Shown one piece after another: positions 16,486 through 24,655 of a stretch of DNA of 64,000 nt. The notes under the pieces were generated by a model. That model saw only the letters and a program-made list of their open reading frames with translations, made no database searches and was not told the DNA's origin. Source of the DNA: CAVVNN01 sp963838035 (GTDB lineage Bacteria > Actinomycetota > Thermoleophilia > Solirubrobacterales > 70-9); the NCBI GenBank assembly GCA_963838035.1, contig CAWIPM010000007.1, forward strand, positions 71,974-135,973, in the 5' to 3' direction. The position numbers and the translations under genes are program-made. The stretch's first letter is position 1. Each line of letters begins with the position of its first letter.

Positions 16486-17849
16486 GCCTCCGAGCGACTC
16501 TCCTGCTGGCGCTGGCCTACGTCCTGCTGCTGGCGCTGATCGCCCTGGGCGTGCCGTTGGCGGTGAGCCTGCGCGACCGGATCGACTCCGAGGTCCGCGG
16601 TCAGGCGCGCAGCCAGGCGGATGTCGTCGCGGCGACCGCATCAGAGCTGATCGACCCCTCCCAACGGGCGGGCCTGAACAGGCTGGTTCGAATCTCGGCC
16701 GACAGCGTCCGCGGCCGCGTCATCGTCGTCGACAGCCGCGGCCGCCTCGTCGCCGACTCCGCCGGCGAGCCCGTCGGGAGCAGCTACGCCGGCCGGCCGG
16801 AGGTGCGGGAAGCACTGCGCGGGCGCAGTGAGCAGATAACCCGCGACAGCAAGACCCTCGGGGAGGAATTGCTCGCCACGGCGGTCCCCGTGCTCGAACA
16901 CGGCCGACCGCACGGCGCCGTGCGAATCACCCAGAGCGTCGCTGCCGTGCACCGCGCAGTTCGGACGTCGATCCTCTACCTGGTCGGCCTGGCCGCGGTG
17001 GTGCTGGCGCTGGGCATGGTTGCCGGGGCGCTGATCGCGCAGCAGATTGCACGCCCGATCCGCCGCCTCGACCGCGCAGCGCGCCGCGTCGCCGGCGGCG
17101 ACCTCGACGCCACGGTCGCGGTCGAGGGAAGCGCCGAGCAGCGCTCGCTGGCCCGCACCTTCAACGAGATGACCGGGCGGGTGAAGCGGCTGCTGAGGGT
17201 GCAGCAGGATTTCGTCGCCGACGCCTCCCATCAGCTGCGCACCCCGCTGACGGGGTTGAGGCTGCGGCTGGAGAGCCTGGGCGAGCGGTTCCGGCAGGAC
17301 CGAGCCATCGCGGGCGAGCTCGACGCGGCGATGAAGGAGATAGACAGGCTCTCGCTGATCGTCGACGAGCTGCTGCTCCTGAGTCGGGCCGGGGAGCACG
17401 AGCTGCCCGGTGAGCAGGTCGACCTGGGCGAGGCGGCGAGCCGCGCCGCGGAGCGCTGGGCGGGGGCCGCGCGAGAGCGCGGGATCTCCCTGCAGGTCGG
17501 CGCTGGTGCGGCGCCGTCCACCGCCTGGTGCGCCAAGCCGGACCTGGACCGCTCGATCGACGCCCTGCTCGAGAACGCCCTGCGGTACTCGCCGGCCGGA
17601 TCCGCGATTTCGATCGTCACGGGGCCCGGACGGATCGAGGTGCTCGACGAGGGCCCGGGACTCGCCCCCGGCGAGGAGGAGACCGTCTTCGACCGCTTCA
17701 GCCGAGGCAGCGCCGGGAGGCGCGGTCCGGCCGGGACCGGCCTCGGGCTGGCGATCGCGCGGGAGCTGACCCGCCAGTGGGACGGCGAGATCACGCTCAC
17801 CAATCGGGACGGAGGCGGCCTCCGTGCTGTCATAGAGGTGCCCAGATGA
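16482..17849 (+). CDS. Sensor histidine kinase
   Basis: A membrane kinase of about 455 residues. Order: helix 1 (LLLALAYVLLLALIALGV), an extracytoplasmic sensor region of about 130 residues, helix 2 (ILYLVGLAAVVLALGMVAGAL), HAMP, HisKA with DASHQLRTPLTGL, and HATPase_c with N box (LLENALRYS), DEGPGL and GTGLGLAIAREL. Near the RR stop the frame reads GTA-AGC-CTC. Elsewhere in this window such junctions are GTGA or ATGA, so the true start is probably GTG with a G read as A. A GTG at 16380 is the next formal start but would overlap the regulator by 106 nt. Coordinates of the start are therefore uncertain. Confidence 0.9.
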   Translation, partial: VSLRATLLLALAYVLLLALIALGVPLAVSLRDRIDSEVRGQARSQADVVAATASELIDPSQRAGLNRLVRISADSVRGRVIVVDSRGRLVADSAGEPVGSSYAGRPEVREALRGRSEQITRDSKTLGEELLATAVPVLEHGRPHGAVRITQSVAAVHRAVRTSILYLVGLAAVVLALGMVAGALIAQQIARPIRRLDRAARRVAGGDLDATVAVEGSAEQRSLARTFNEMTGRVKRLLRVQQDFVADASHQLRTPLTGLRLRLESLGERFRQDRAIAGELDAAMKEIDRLSLIVDELLLLSRAGEHELPGEQVDLGEAASRAAERWAGAARERGISLQVGAGAAPSTAWCAKPDLDRSIDALLENALRYSPAGSAISIVTGPGRIEVLDEGPGLAPGEEETVFDRFSRGSAGRRGPAGTGLGLAIARELTRQWDGEITLTNRDGGGLRAVIEVPR

Positions 17850-18220
17850 GATCTTCCGCGACACTGAAATGGGTCGGCCTCGCCCTGCTCGGCCTGCTGA
17901 TAGCGGCGGGCGTCTCGATCGCCGCCAGCCGCCTCGCCAGCCAGCAGATCGGCCTCGCATCCGAACCGATCTCGGCCGGAGACGCACTGGCGCCGGCTGC
18001 TCACGCGGGCGGCAAGAGCCGGCGCAGTGGCAGCCCGACGACCCCGACGGCGACGACTCCGCAGCCGGCGACGACCGCCACCCCACCATCCCCGCCGACG
18101 ACCACGGAAACGGTCACGCCCAGCTCTCCGCTCGAAGAACCGCCCCGCTCGGCAGGCGGCGACGGCGAGCATGGAGGCGGGGGCGGCGGTCAGGGTGGAG
18201 GCGGGCACGCCGACGATTGA
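17846..18220 (+). CDS. Small membrane-anchored protein with Thr/Pro linker and Gly/His tail
   Basis: A 124-residue protein translationally coupled to the kinase (ATGA). One N-terminal membrane helix (LKWVGLALLGLLIAAGVSI) is followed by a Thr/Pro-rich linker. The tail is GDGEHGGGGGGQGGGGHADD, similar to the end of the protein at 15013-15615. I recognise no domain. Its place as third gene of the two-component operon suggests an accessory sensor, a metal-binding protein or a component of the adjacent redox chain. Confidence 0.7.
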   Translation: MRSSATLKWVGLALLGLLIAAGVSIAASRLASQQIGLASEPISAGDALAPAAHAGGKSRRSGSPTTPTATTPQPATTATPPSPPTTTETVTPSSPLEEPPRSAGGDGEHGGGGGGQGGGGHADD

Positions 18221-18309
18221 GGCGCAGGATTCGATAGCGCGAGGGTGCTCGGCGCCGCTAACCGCGAGCTAAGCCGGGTATGAGAGTCCTCTGAAGCGCC
18301 GCGCCGGCG

Positions 18310-18573
18310 TCAGTCGTCGAACCGGGCGCCGGCCGCGCCTGCGCCGCTCGCCCGGGTGACGATCGGCGGCCGGGTCGTGGCGCTGGGCAGGGCAACGGGC
18401 TGGCTCGTCGAGGCCACCGCGCCGCTGGCGCTGGTGACGACCGAGCCCGAGCTGCCGACGGCACCCTGCGTCGCGGCAGGAACCCCGTGGTTGGTTCCGA
18501 GCGCGACGCCGCCGAGGGCACCCAGCCCCAGGACGGTTGCGGTCGCTGCGAACTTCGCTCTTCGGTTGGTCAT
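18310..18573 (-). CDS. Small secreted protein, paralogue of the 15 kb repeat protein
   Basis: An 87-residue protein with a signal/anchor (KFAATATVLGLGALGGVALG) closely resembling that of the 200-residue protein at 15013-15615. It carries two copies of its motif (SVVTSASG, PIVTRASG). GAAGGAGCGACC precedes the ATG, giving a good ribosome site. A 22-bp direct repeat about 60 bp upstream (18634-18655) may be a binding site for the neighbouring regulator. It ends 90 bp from the convergent gene at 18220. The function is unknown. Confidence 0.7.
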   Translation of the reverse strand: MTNRRAKFAATATVLGLGALGGVALGTNHGVPAATQGAVGSSGSVVTSASGAVASTSQPVALPSATTRPPIVTRASGAGAAGARFDD

Positions 18574-18633
18574 GGTCGCTCCTTCGAAATCGGTGGAGCC
18601 ATTCTGCGCTCAGGCCGGCAAGGGCGGCCCCAA

Positions 18634-18655
18634 GCGAAGGCCAAGAGAAGGTGAA
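18634..18655. promoter_or_regulatory. Candidate response-regulator operator, 11-bp direct repeat
   Basis: Two abutting half-sites, gcgaaggccaa (18634-18644) and gagaaggtgaa (18645-18655), agree at 8 of 11 positions. This is the architecture of OmpR/PhoB-type sites. It lies upstream of the small secreted protein gene (start 18573). A related pair is found at 15673-15694 upstream of its larger paralogue. Confidence 0.5.
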
Positions 18656-18689
18656 GACTGCGGCGGGAGCGGCGGCTCGGCGATGGCCG

Positions 18690-20546
18690 CTAGGCGAGGT
18701 CGAGCTCGAGCACCGCGGAGACGATGTGCGGGGCGTCGATGCCGGCAGCGGCCAGCAACGACTCCGGCGGGCCGCTGCCGGGCCGCTCGGTAACCGCGAG
18801 GCGCACCAGCGGAGTGCTTGCGCCGGCATCGGCCAGCACCGCGGCGACGGCCTCGCCGATCCCACCCTCGGCCCAGTGGTCCTCCACCGTCACCAGCGCT
18901 CGCGTGTCGCCCGCCGCGCCCAGCAGGGCATCGGCGTCGATGGGCTTGACCGAGTAGAGGTCGATCACCCGTGCCGCGATCCCGCGGCCGGCGAGCTCCT
19001 CGGCGGCGGCGAGGCATTCGTGCAGGGTGATCCCCGCGCCGATCAGGGTGACGGCGTCCTCCGCGCTGGAGCGGAGCGTGCGACTCCCTCCGATCCGGAA
19101 GGCCTCGCCCGGCTCGTAGAGCACCGGAGTGGCCCCGCGTGTCGTTCGCAGGTAGCTGACGCCGCGATGCTCCCGCATCGCGTCGAGCAGCTGCACGGTC
19201 TGGTTGGGGTCGCAGGGGTAGAGCACGACGCTGCCCAGGACCGCGCGCAGGGAGGCGATGTCCTCGAGCGCCATCTGAGAGGGCCCGTCCGGCCCGATCG
19301 AGACGCCCACGTGCGACCCGCAGAGCTTGATGTCCGCGCCGGAGATCGCCCCCATGCGGACGAAGTCGTAGGCCCGGCTGAGGAAGGCGCCGAAGGACGA
19401 CGCGAAGGGCTTCCACCCCCGCACCTGCAGGCCGACCGCGGCGGCGACCATCTGCTGCTCGGCGATGAACATCTCGAAGAAGCGGTCCGGGTGCTTCGCC
19501 GCGAACCGCTCGGCGTAGGTCGAGTTCCCGACCTCGGCGTCGAGCGCCACGACGCGCTCGTCAACCGAGGCGAGCCAGGCAAGGGCGTCGCCGTAGGCCC
19601 CGCGGGTCGCGACCTCGGTGCCGACCTCGTAGGCCGGGCGCTCGACCGGCTCCCGCACGACCTCGAAAGGCCGCGGCGCGGGCGGCGGCTCGACGGCGAC
19701 GCTCAGCGAGCGGATGCCGCCCAGCTCCTCGATCGCGGCCTCGGGGTCGGCGAGCGGCTTGCCGTGCCAGCCAGGCTTGTCCTCGACGGCCGCCACCCCG
19801 GCGCCCTTCTTCGTGCGGGCGAAGATCGCCGCGGGCGCATCGGCCTCGAGCGCCTGAGCGTAGGCAGCCTCGATCGCCTCGAGGTCATGGCCGTTGATCT
19901 CCTGGACGTGCCAGCCGCAGGCGCCGGCCCGGGCCGCCCACGAGGAGGTGTCCCACTCGTGCATGGTCGGGCCCCGCTGGCCGAGCCGGTTGACGTCGAC
20001 GACGGCGATCAGGTTGCCGAGGTGCGCGTGCCCGGCGTGCTCGAACGCCTCCCACATCGAACCCTCGGCCAGCTCCGAGTCTCCGCAGAGCACCCAGACC
20101 CTGAGGTCCGAGGACTCGAGGCGATCGGCGGCGAGCGCGATGCCCACCGAGATCGGCAGGCCCTGGCCCAGCGAGCCGGTCGCCACGTCCACCCAGGGGA
20201 TCTCCGGCGTCGGATGCCCCTGCATGCGGGAGCCGAACTCGCGGAAGCTGAGCAGCTCCTCGTCGTCGATCGCGCCGGCGGCCTTGTAGAGCGCGTAGAG
20301 GAGCGGCGAGGCGTGGCCCTTGGAGAAGACCAGGTGGTCGTTCGCCGGGTTGTCGGGGGCGGAGAAGTCGTAGCGGAGGTGGCTCGCGAAGAGCACGGCC
20401 ATCAGGTCGGCGGCCGACATCGCGGAGGTGGGATGGCCGGAGCCGGCGGCCGCGCTCGCCCGGATCGCGTCGACCCGGAGCTGCTGTGCAAGCTCGCGCA
20501 GCTGCTCGCGGTTCGCGGTGTGATGCTCGGGGATGACCTGGCTCAA
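18690..20546 (-). CDS. tkt: Transketolase
   Basis: A 618-residue thiamine-diphosphate enzyme of the non-oxidative pentose phosphate pathway. Visible features are the ThDP-binding half with GDSELAEGSMWEAFEHAGHAHLGN, the substrate histidine region GSGHPTSAMSAADLMAVLF, the phosphate-binding SKGHASPLLYA, and the Pyr domain with MFIAEQQMVAAAVGLQ. The C-terminal domain starts near AVTLIGAGITLHECLAAAEEL. It belongs to the shorter transketolase type, about 620 rather than 660-700 residues. Stop is TAG. Forty-nine bp separate it from nadA upstream. Confidence 0.94.
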   Translation of the reverse strand: MSQVIPEHHTANREQLRELAQQLRVDAIRASAAAGSGHPTSAMSAADLMAVLFASHLRYDFSAPDNPANDHLVFSKGHASPLLYALYKAAGAIDDEELLSFREFGSRMQGHPTPEIPWVDVATGSLGQGLPISVGIALAADRLESSDLRVWVLCGDSELAEGSMWEAFEHAGHAHLGNLIAVVDVNRLGQRGPTMHEWDTSSWAARAGACGWHVQEINGHDLEAIEAAYAQALEADAPAAIFARTKKGAGVAAVEDKPGWHGKPLADPEAAIEELGGIRSLSVAVEPPPAPRPFEVVREPVERPAYEVGTEVATRGAYGDALAWLASVDERVVALDAEVGNSTYAERFAAKHPDRFFEMFIAEQQMVAAAVGLQVRGWKPFASSFGAFLSRAYDFVRMGAISGADIKLCGSHVGVSIGPDGPSQMALEDIASLRAVLGSVVLYPCDPNQTVQLLDAMREHRGVSYLRTTRGATPVLYEPGEAFRIGGSRTLRSSAEDAVTLIGAGITLHECLAAAEELAGRGIAARVIDLYSVKPIDADALLGAAGDTRALVTVEDHWAEGGIGEAVAAVLADAGASTPLVRLAVTERPGSGPPESLLAAAGIDAPHIVSAVLELDLA

Positions 20547-20595
20547 GGGACGAAGACCTCTTCTCGGTGCGCGGCGGGCGGGACTCTATCTCGCG

Positions 20596-21627
20596 CTACC
20601 CGATCGCGACCATACGCTCGATCGGGAGGCGCGCTCGCGCCGCGATCTCGGCCGGGACACTGACCTCGAACTTCATCTCGAGCAGCGAGTCGCGCAGCTT
20701 CGGCAGGGTGATCATCTTCATGTACCTGCAGAAGGCCATCCGGTTGGCCTCGACCAGGTGGGCGCGGGGCGCCGCCTGCTGGAGCGGGTAGAGCATCCCG
20801 TTCTCGGTGGCGACGACGAAGCTGCCGTCGGGGTGCTCTTCGACGTGCCGCAGCATCCCCGAGGTCGAGAGCATGTGGACGCCGGCGGGGTCGATGTCGC
20901 CGGCGGCGACGTACTCCATCGCCTGGGTCGAGCAGCCGCACTCCGGGTGGATCAGGAACTCCGCCTCGGGATGCTCTGCCCGGGCCTGGGCGATGTCTTC
21001 AGGGCGGATGCCGGCGTGGACGTGGCACTCGCCGTCCCAGACGTGGAAGCGGGCACGGCGCTCGGGGTCCTCGCGCAGGCCGGTCTCACGCTCGACGAAG
21101 GCGCCCAGCCACATGTCGGGGCCGAAGAGGATCTCGGTGTCGGCGCCGTGCTCGGACCAGATGTGCTCGACCACTCCGACGGCATTGGAGGAAGTGCAGC
21201 AGTAGTCGGTCTCGGCCTTCACCTCGGCCGAGGTGTTGACGTACATGACGACGAGGGCGCCCGGGTGCTCGGCCTTCCAGGCCCGCAGCTGGTCGGCGTC
21301 GATCGAGTCGGCCAGGGAGCAACCGGCGTCGAGGTCGGGGATCAGCACAGTCTTCTCCGGGGAGAGGATCGAGGCCGTCTCGGCCATGAAGTGGACCCCG
21401 CAGAAGGCGATCGCGTCCGCGTCGGTGGCCGCCGCCTGTCGCGAGAGCCCGAGCGAGTCGCCCATCCTGTCGGCGACGTCCTGGATCTCGGGCAGCTGGT
21501 AGTTGTGGGCGAGGATGACCGCGTTGCGCTGGGCGGCGAGCGCGCGGACTTCGTCGCTCAGGACAGCGACCTCTTCGGGCGAGAGGGCGTCCGGCTTGGT
21601 GGGTTGGATCGTCGGGAGCTCTTGCAC
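20596..21627 (-). CDS. nadA: Quinolinate synthase A
   Basis: A 343-residue [4Fe-4S] enzyme that condenses iminoaspartate with dihydroxyacetone phosphate in NAD synthesis. Motifs include ILAHNYQLPEIQDVAD, IAFCGVHFMAETASIL, CCTSSNAV and HPECGCSTQAMEY; the three cluster cysteines fall in FCGV, CCTSS and HPECGC. No nadB is visible nearby. nadC lies 0.9 kb further on, separated by the oppositely oriented mutM. It is divergent from mutM across 84 bp. Confidence 0.96.
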   Translation of the reverse strand: MQELPTIQPTKPDALSPEEVAVLSDEVRALAAQRNAVILAHNYQLPEIQDVADRMGDSLGLSRQAAATDADAIAFCGVHFMAETASILSPEKTVLIPDLDAGCSLADSIDADQLRAWKAEHPGALVVMYVNTSAEVKAETDYCCTSSNAVGVVEHIWSEHGADTEILFGPDMWLGAFVERETGLREDPERRARFHVWDGECHVHAGIRPEDIAQARAEHPEAEFLIHPECGCSTQAMEYVAAGDIDPAGVHMLSTSGMLRHVEEHPDGSFVVATENGMLYPLQQAAPRAHLVEANRMAFCRYMKMITLPKLRDSLLEMKFEVSVPAEIAARARLPIERMVAIG

Positions 21628-21711
21628 GAGCCCTTCCTTTCCTGATGTTCGCTGGCCCGGCGGCTGCCTTCAACCAGTCGAATGAACGTGGCTCAAGTCT
21701 AGCCTGTGAGG

Positions 21712-22557
21712 ATGCCCGAGCTGCCGGAGGTCGAGATCGCCGTGCGCCGGCTCGGCGCCGGCCTGAGGGGCGCTTCGGTCGAATCGGCCGTGGCCCCGGG
21801 GATGAACGTGATGAAGACCTACGAGCCGCCGCTGGAGGACCTGGTGGGAGGTGAGGTGAGCGGCTTGCGGCGAGTGGGCAAGATGCCCGTGGTCGAGTTC
21901 GGGGATCTGGCGCTGCTGGTCCACCTGATGTCGGCCGGGCGACTGCAGCTGTTCGAGAAGCGGGCGTCGCCGAAGGACCGCGCTTCGCGGGTGCTGGTGC
22001 GGCTGCAGGACGGGCGGGAGCTGCGGCTGCGAGAGTTCGGGACGAAGCAGCGGGCCTGGGCGAAGCTGCTGCCCGCGGATGCTGTCGCCAGGGACGAGAT
22101 GGTCGCCAGCCTCGGGCCGGAGGCCTGGCCCCCACCGTCGCTCGACGATTTCGCCGAGCTGATCGATCGGCCACGCCACCTGCACCCGCTGCTGCGCGAC
22201 CAGCGGACGATCGCGGGGATCGGGCGCTCGTGGGTCGACGAGTTGCTCTGGGAGGCGCGCCTCTCACCCTTCAAGAAGGGGTCGGAGCTGAGCGGCGAGG
22301 AGGTGGAGCGGCTGCATCGGGCGCTTCACGTCCTCGGCGATGCGATCGACCATTACGAGGAGGTCGTCGGGACGCGGGTTCCCGACAAGCTGCCGATGCC
22401 GCTGCGGGTCCACCGCCGCGAGGGCGAGCCCTGCCCCCGCTGCGGGACGACGATCGAGGCCGTCTTCTTCTCAGAGCACCAGACCAACTACTGCCCGAAA
22501 GAGCAGACCGGCGGCCGGGTCCTGAAGGACCGCCGCCTCTCACGCCTGCTCAAGTAG
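21712..22557 (+). CDS. mutM: Fpg/Nei-family DNA glycosylase
   Basis: A 281-residue base-excision repair bifunctional glycosylase/lyase. The ATG at 21712 gives the obligatory MPELPEVE N-terminus, whose Pro is the catalytic nucleophile after Met removal. The H2TH region lies around IAGIGRSWVDELLWEARLSP. The C-terminal zinc-finger-like segment has CPRCG then YCPKEQ, so the fourth Cys is absent and replaced in a PKEQ context; GGRVLKDRR follows. The last 18 nt overlap the 3' end of nadC on the other strand. Confidence 0.9.
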   Translation: MPELPEVEIAVRRLGAGLRGASVESAVAPGMNVMKTYEPPLEDLVGGEVSGLRRVGKMPVVEFGDLALLVHLMSAGRLQLFEKRASPKDRASRVLVRLQDGRELRLREFGTKQRAWAKLLPADAVARDEMVASLGPEAWPPPSLDDFAELIDRPRHLHPLLRDQRTIAGIGRSWVDELLWEARLSPFKKGSELSGEEVERLHRALHVLGDAIDHYEEVVGTRVPDKLPMPLRVHRREGEPCPRCGTTIEAVFFSEHQTNYCPKEQTGGRVLKDRRLSRLLK

Positions 22558-23397
22558 GAGGCTGAAGTCGAGAGTTGGGGCGGAGTGGGTGAGGGCGCCG
22601 ACGGAGATGAAGTCGACGCCTGTCTCGGCGATCGGGCGGACAGTCTGCAGGTCGACTCCGCCCGAGGCCTCCAGCGACGGGCCGCTGCCGGCGCCGGCAT
22701 GCTCGTCGCGCAGCTTCACCGCCGCCCGCAGCGTCTCGATGCTCATGTTGTCGAGCAGCAGCATGTCGGCGCCGGTGCCGAGCGCGTAGGCCACCTCGTC
22801 GAGGTTGCGGCACTCGACCTCGACCGCCAGGCCCGGCTGGGCGGAGCGAGCCGCGTGGACGGCTTTCGCCAGCCCGCCGGCGAGGGCAATGTGGTTCTCC
22901 TTGATCAGGATCGCGTCGTAGAGACCCAGGCGGTGGTTGCGCCCGCCGCCCGCGGCGACCGCGGCCTTCTCCAGCTCGCGAAGGCCCGGCGTCGTCTTGC
23001 GGGTGTCGAGGATCTGGGCGCCCGTCCCCGCCACCGCCTCCACATGGCGCGCGGTCAGCGTGGCGATCCCGGAGAGGTGGCCGAGGAAGTTGAGCGCAGT
23101 GCGCTCCGCGGCGAGCAGCGCCCGGGCCGGGCCGCTCGCCATGAGCACCTCGGCCGGCACATCCTCCCGCCACTGGCCCTCGACCACGAGGTTGTCGACG
23201 TGCTCGACCCCGCAGCGGCGCATCGTCTCGGCGACGACCGCCAGGCCAAAGACCACGCCGGGCTGTTTCTGGACGATCCGCGCCCGCGCCCGCGCGTCCT
23301 CGGGCACGGCCGCCGCCGACGTCACGTCACCCTCGCCGACGTCCTCGGCGAGCGCGCGAACGACGACCTCGCTGAGACGCTCGCCGGGACCGGGCAT
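22540..23397 (-). CDS. nadC: Nicotinate-nucleotide pyrophosphorylase (carboxylating)
   Basis: A 285-residue quinolinate phosphoribosyltransferase, the step after NadA in NAD synthesis. Signatures are ALLAAERTALNFLGHLSGIA, LDTRKTTPGLRELEKAAV, GGGRNHRLGLYDAILIKENH, VEVECRNLDE and ASGGVDLQTV. The ATG at 23397 starts the family-typical sequence; a start at 23433 would add 12 residues. Its 3' end overlaps mutM by 18 nt in convergent orientation. Confidence 0.95.
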   Translation of the reverse strand: MPGPGERLSEVVVRALAEDVGEGDVTSAAAVPEDARARARIVQKQPGVVFGLAVVAETMRRCGVEHVDNLVVEGQWREDVPAEVLMASGPARALLAAERTALNFLGHLSGIATLTARHVEAVAGTGAQILDTRKTTPGLRELEKAAVAAGGGRNHRLGLYDAILIKENHIALAGGLAKAVHAARSAQPGLAVEVECRNLDEVAYALGTGADMLLLDNMSIETLRAAVKLRDEHAGAGSGPSLEASGGVDLQTVRPIAETGVDFISVGALTHSAPTLDFSLLLEQA

Positions 23398-23453
23398 GAG
23401 ACCGCAGCCTAGCCATCTCACATCCCGAACCATGGGAGCGTTTAATCCGTGAC

Positions 23454-23918
23454 TTGACCGAACTGCCGCCGTTCCAAGCCCTGCTCGACGACCACGCCGC
23501 GGACGTGATGGCGGTGCTGCGGGGAGCCGTCGGGCGCGGCGACGCGGAGGACTGCTTCCAGGAGACGTTCCTCTCCGCGCTGCGCGCCTATCCGCAGCTC
23601 GAAGACACCCGCAACCTGCGCGGCTGGCTGCTTACGATCGCCCACCGCAAGGCGATCGACCACCACCGCGCCAACGGCCGCAAGCCGCTGCCGGTGGCAG
23701 AGGTGGCAGAGGTGGCCGTCGGCGATCCAGAGCCCGGTGGCGATGAGATCTGGGCCCTGGTCGGCGCCCTGCCGCCGAAACAGCGCGCCGCGGTCGCGCT
23801 GCGCTACGCCTGCGACCTCCCCCACGCCGAGATCGCCGCCGCCCTCGGCTGCTCGCCCGAGGCGGCGCGTCGCAGCCTTCACGAGGGAGTCAAGCGGCTG
23901 AGGAAGGAGCTGGCATGA
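23454..23918 (+). CDS. ECF-type RNA polymerase sigma factor
   Basis: A 154-residue sigma-70 family protein with region 2 (DCFQETFLSALRAYPQL, LRGWLLTIAHRKAIDHHR) and region 4 (LPPKQRAAVALRYACDLPH, AALGCSPEAARRSLHEGVKR). The only reasonable start is TTG 23454. It overlaps ogt in ATGA, so the two proteins are coupled. No anti-sigma factor is visible next to it. Confidence 0.88.
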   Translation: MTELPPFQALLDDHAADVMAVLRGAVGRGDAEDCFQETFLSALRAYPQLEDTRNLRGWLLTIAHRKAIDHHRANGRKPLPVAEVAEVAVGDPEPGGDEIWALVGALPPKQRAAVALRYACDLPHAEIAAALGCSPEAARRSLHEGVKRLRKELA

Positions 23919-24469
23919 CCAACGCTGCGCTGACACGACTCGCCGACCGCGCCGACGCCGAGGGCCTGGTCGACGTCGCCTACACGACCGTCGACTCCCC
24001 CTTCGGGCCGCTGCTGCTCGCCGCCACCACGAACGGCCTGGTGCGCCTCAACCTGCCCGCGTACGATCCCGACGAGACGCTCGAGGAGCTTGCCGCGCAG
24101 ATCTCCCCCCGCGTGCTGGAGGCGCCAGGCCGGCTCGAGGAGGCTCGCCGCGAGCTCGACCTCTACTTCGACGGCAAGCTGAGGGAGTTCGACCTGCCCA
24201 TCGACTGGCAGCTCACCGGCGGCTTCCGCGGCCGGGTCCAGCACGCGATCGCCCGCATCCCATACGGTCAGACCCGCAGCTACGCGGAGATGGCGCGCAG
24301 CGCCGGCAACGAGCGCGCGGTCCGTGCCGCCGGCACCGCCTGTGGCTCCAACCCGATCCCGATCGTCGTCCCCTGCCACCGGGTGCTGCGCAGTGGCGGC
24401 GGACTCGGCGGCTACGGTGGCGGCCTGCCGATGAAGGAAGCGCTACTCGAACTGGAGGGCGTGCTCTAG
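23915..24469 (+). CDS. ogt: Methylated-DNA--protein-cysteine methyltransferase
   Basis: A 184-residue suicide repair protein that takes the alkyl group from O6-alkylguanine onto its active-site Cys in IVVPCHRVLRSGGGLGGYGGG. The DNA-binding helix region is IPYGQTRSYAEMARSAGNERAVRAAGTA (split here only by length). The N-terminal domain starts near YTTVDSPFGPLLLAAT. It is translationally coupled to the ECF sigma factor, which suggests an alkylation or nitrosative stress response. Confidence 0.94.
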   Translation: MTNAALTRLADRADAEGLVDVAYTTVDSPFGPLLLAATTNGLVRLNLPAYDPDETLEELAAQISPRVLEAPGRLEEARRELDLYFDGKLREFDLPIDWQLTGGFRGRVQHAIARIPYGQTRSYAEMARSAGNERAVRAAGTACGSNPIPIVVPCHRVLRSGGGLGGYGGGLPMKEALLELEGVL

Positions 24470-24655
24470 GGCATGCCAATTGGACGCCGGCCGCGTCCCT
24501 TTCGCCGTAAGCAATGCACGTACGGGGTCATTCGTCGTCCGTCTCGACATTCCCGCGGCGCCGTCCTCCTGCAACCGCGTCCTCACCCGGCACCTGACCG
24601 TCAAGCGGGAGAGCGGCGGCAGGGAGACCTGGTCCGAGCCCCTGACGGCGCTCGG

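Noticed and set aside
16680..16710. A tRNA T-arm-like string (ggttcgaatctc)
   Set aside because: It lies inside the kinase coding sequence (LNRLVRISADS) and no acceptor, D or anticodon arms surround it.
22540..22557. Convergent 3' overlap of mutM and nadC (also 50487-50525)
   Set aside because: Short convergent overlaps are common in compact genomes; I see no regulatory feature beyond that.
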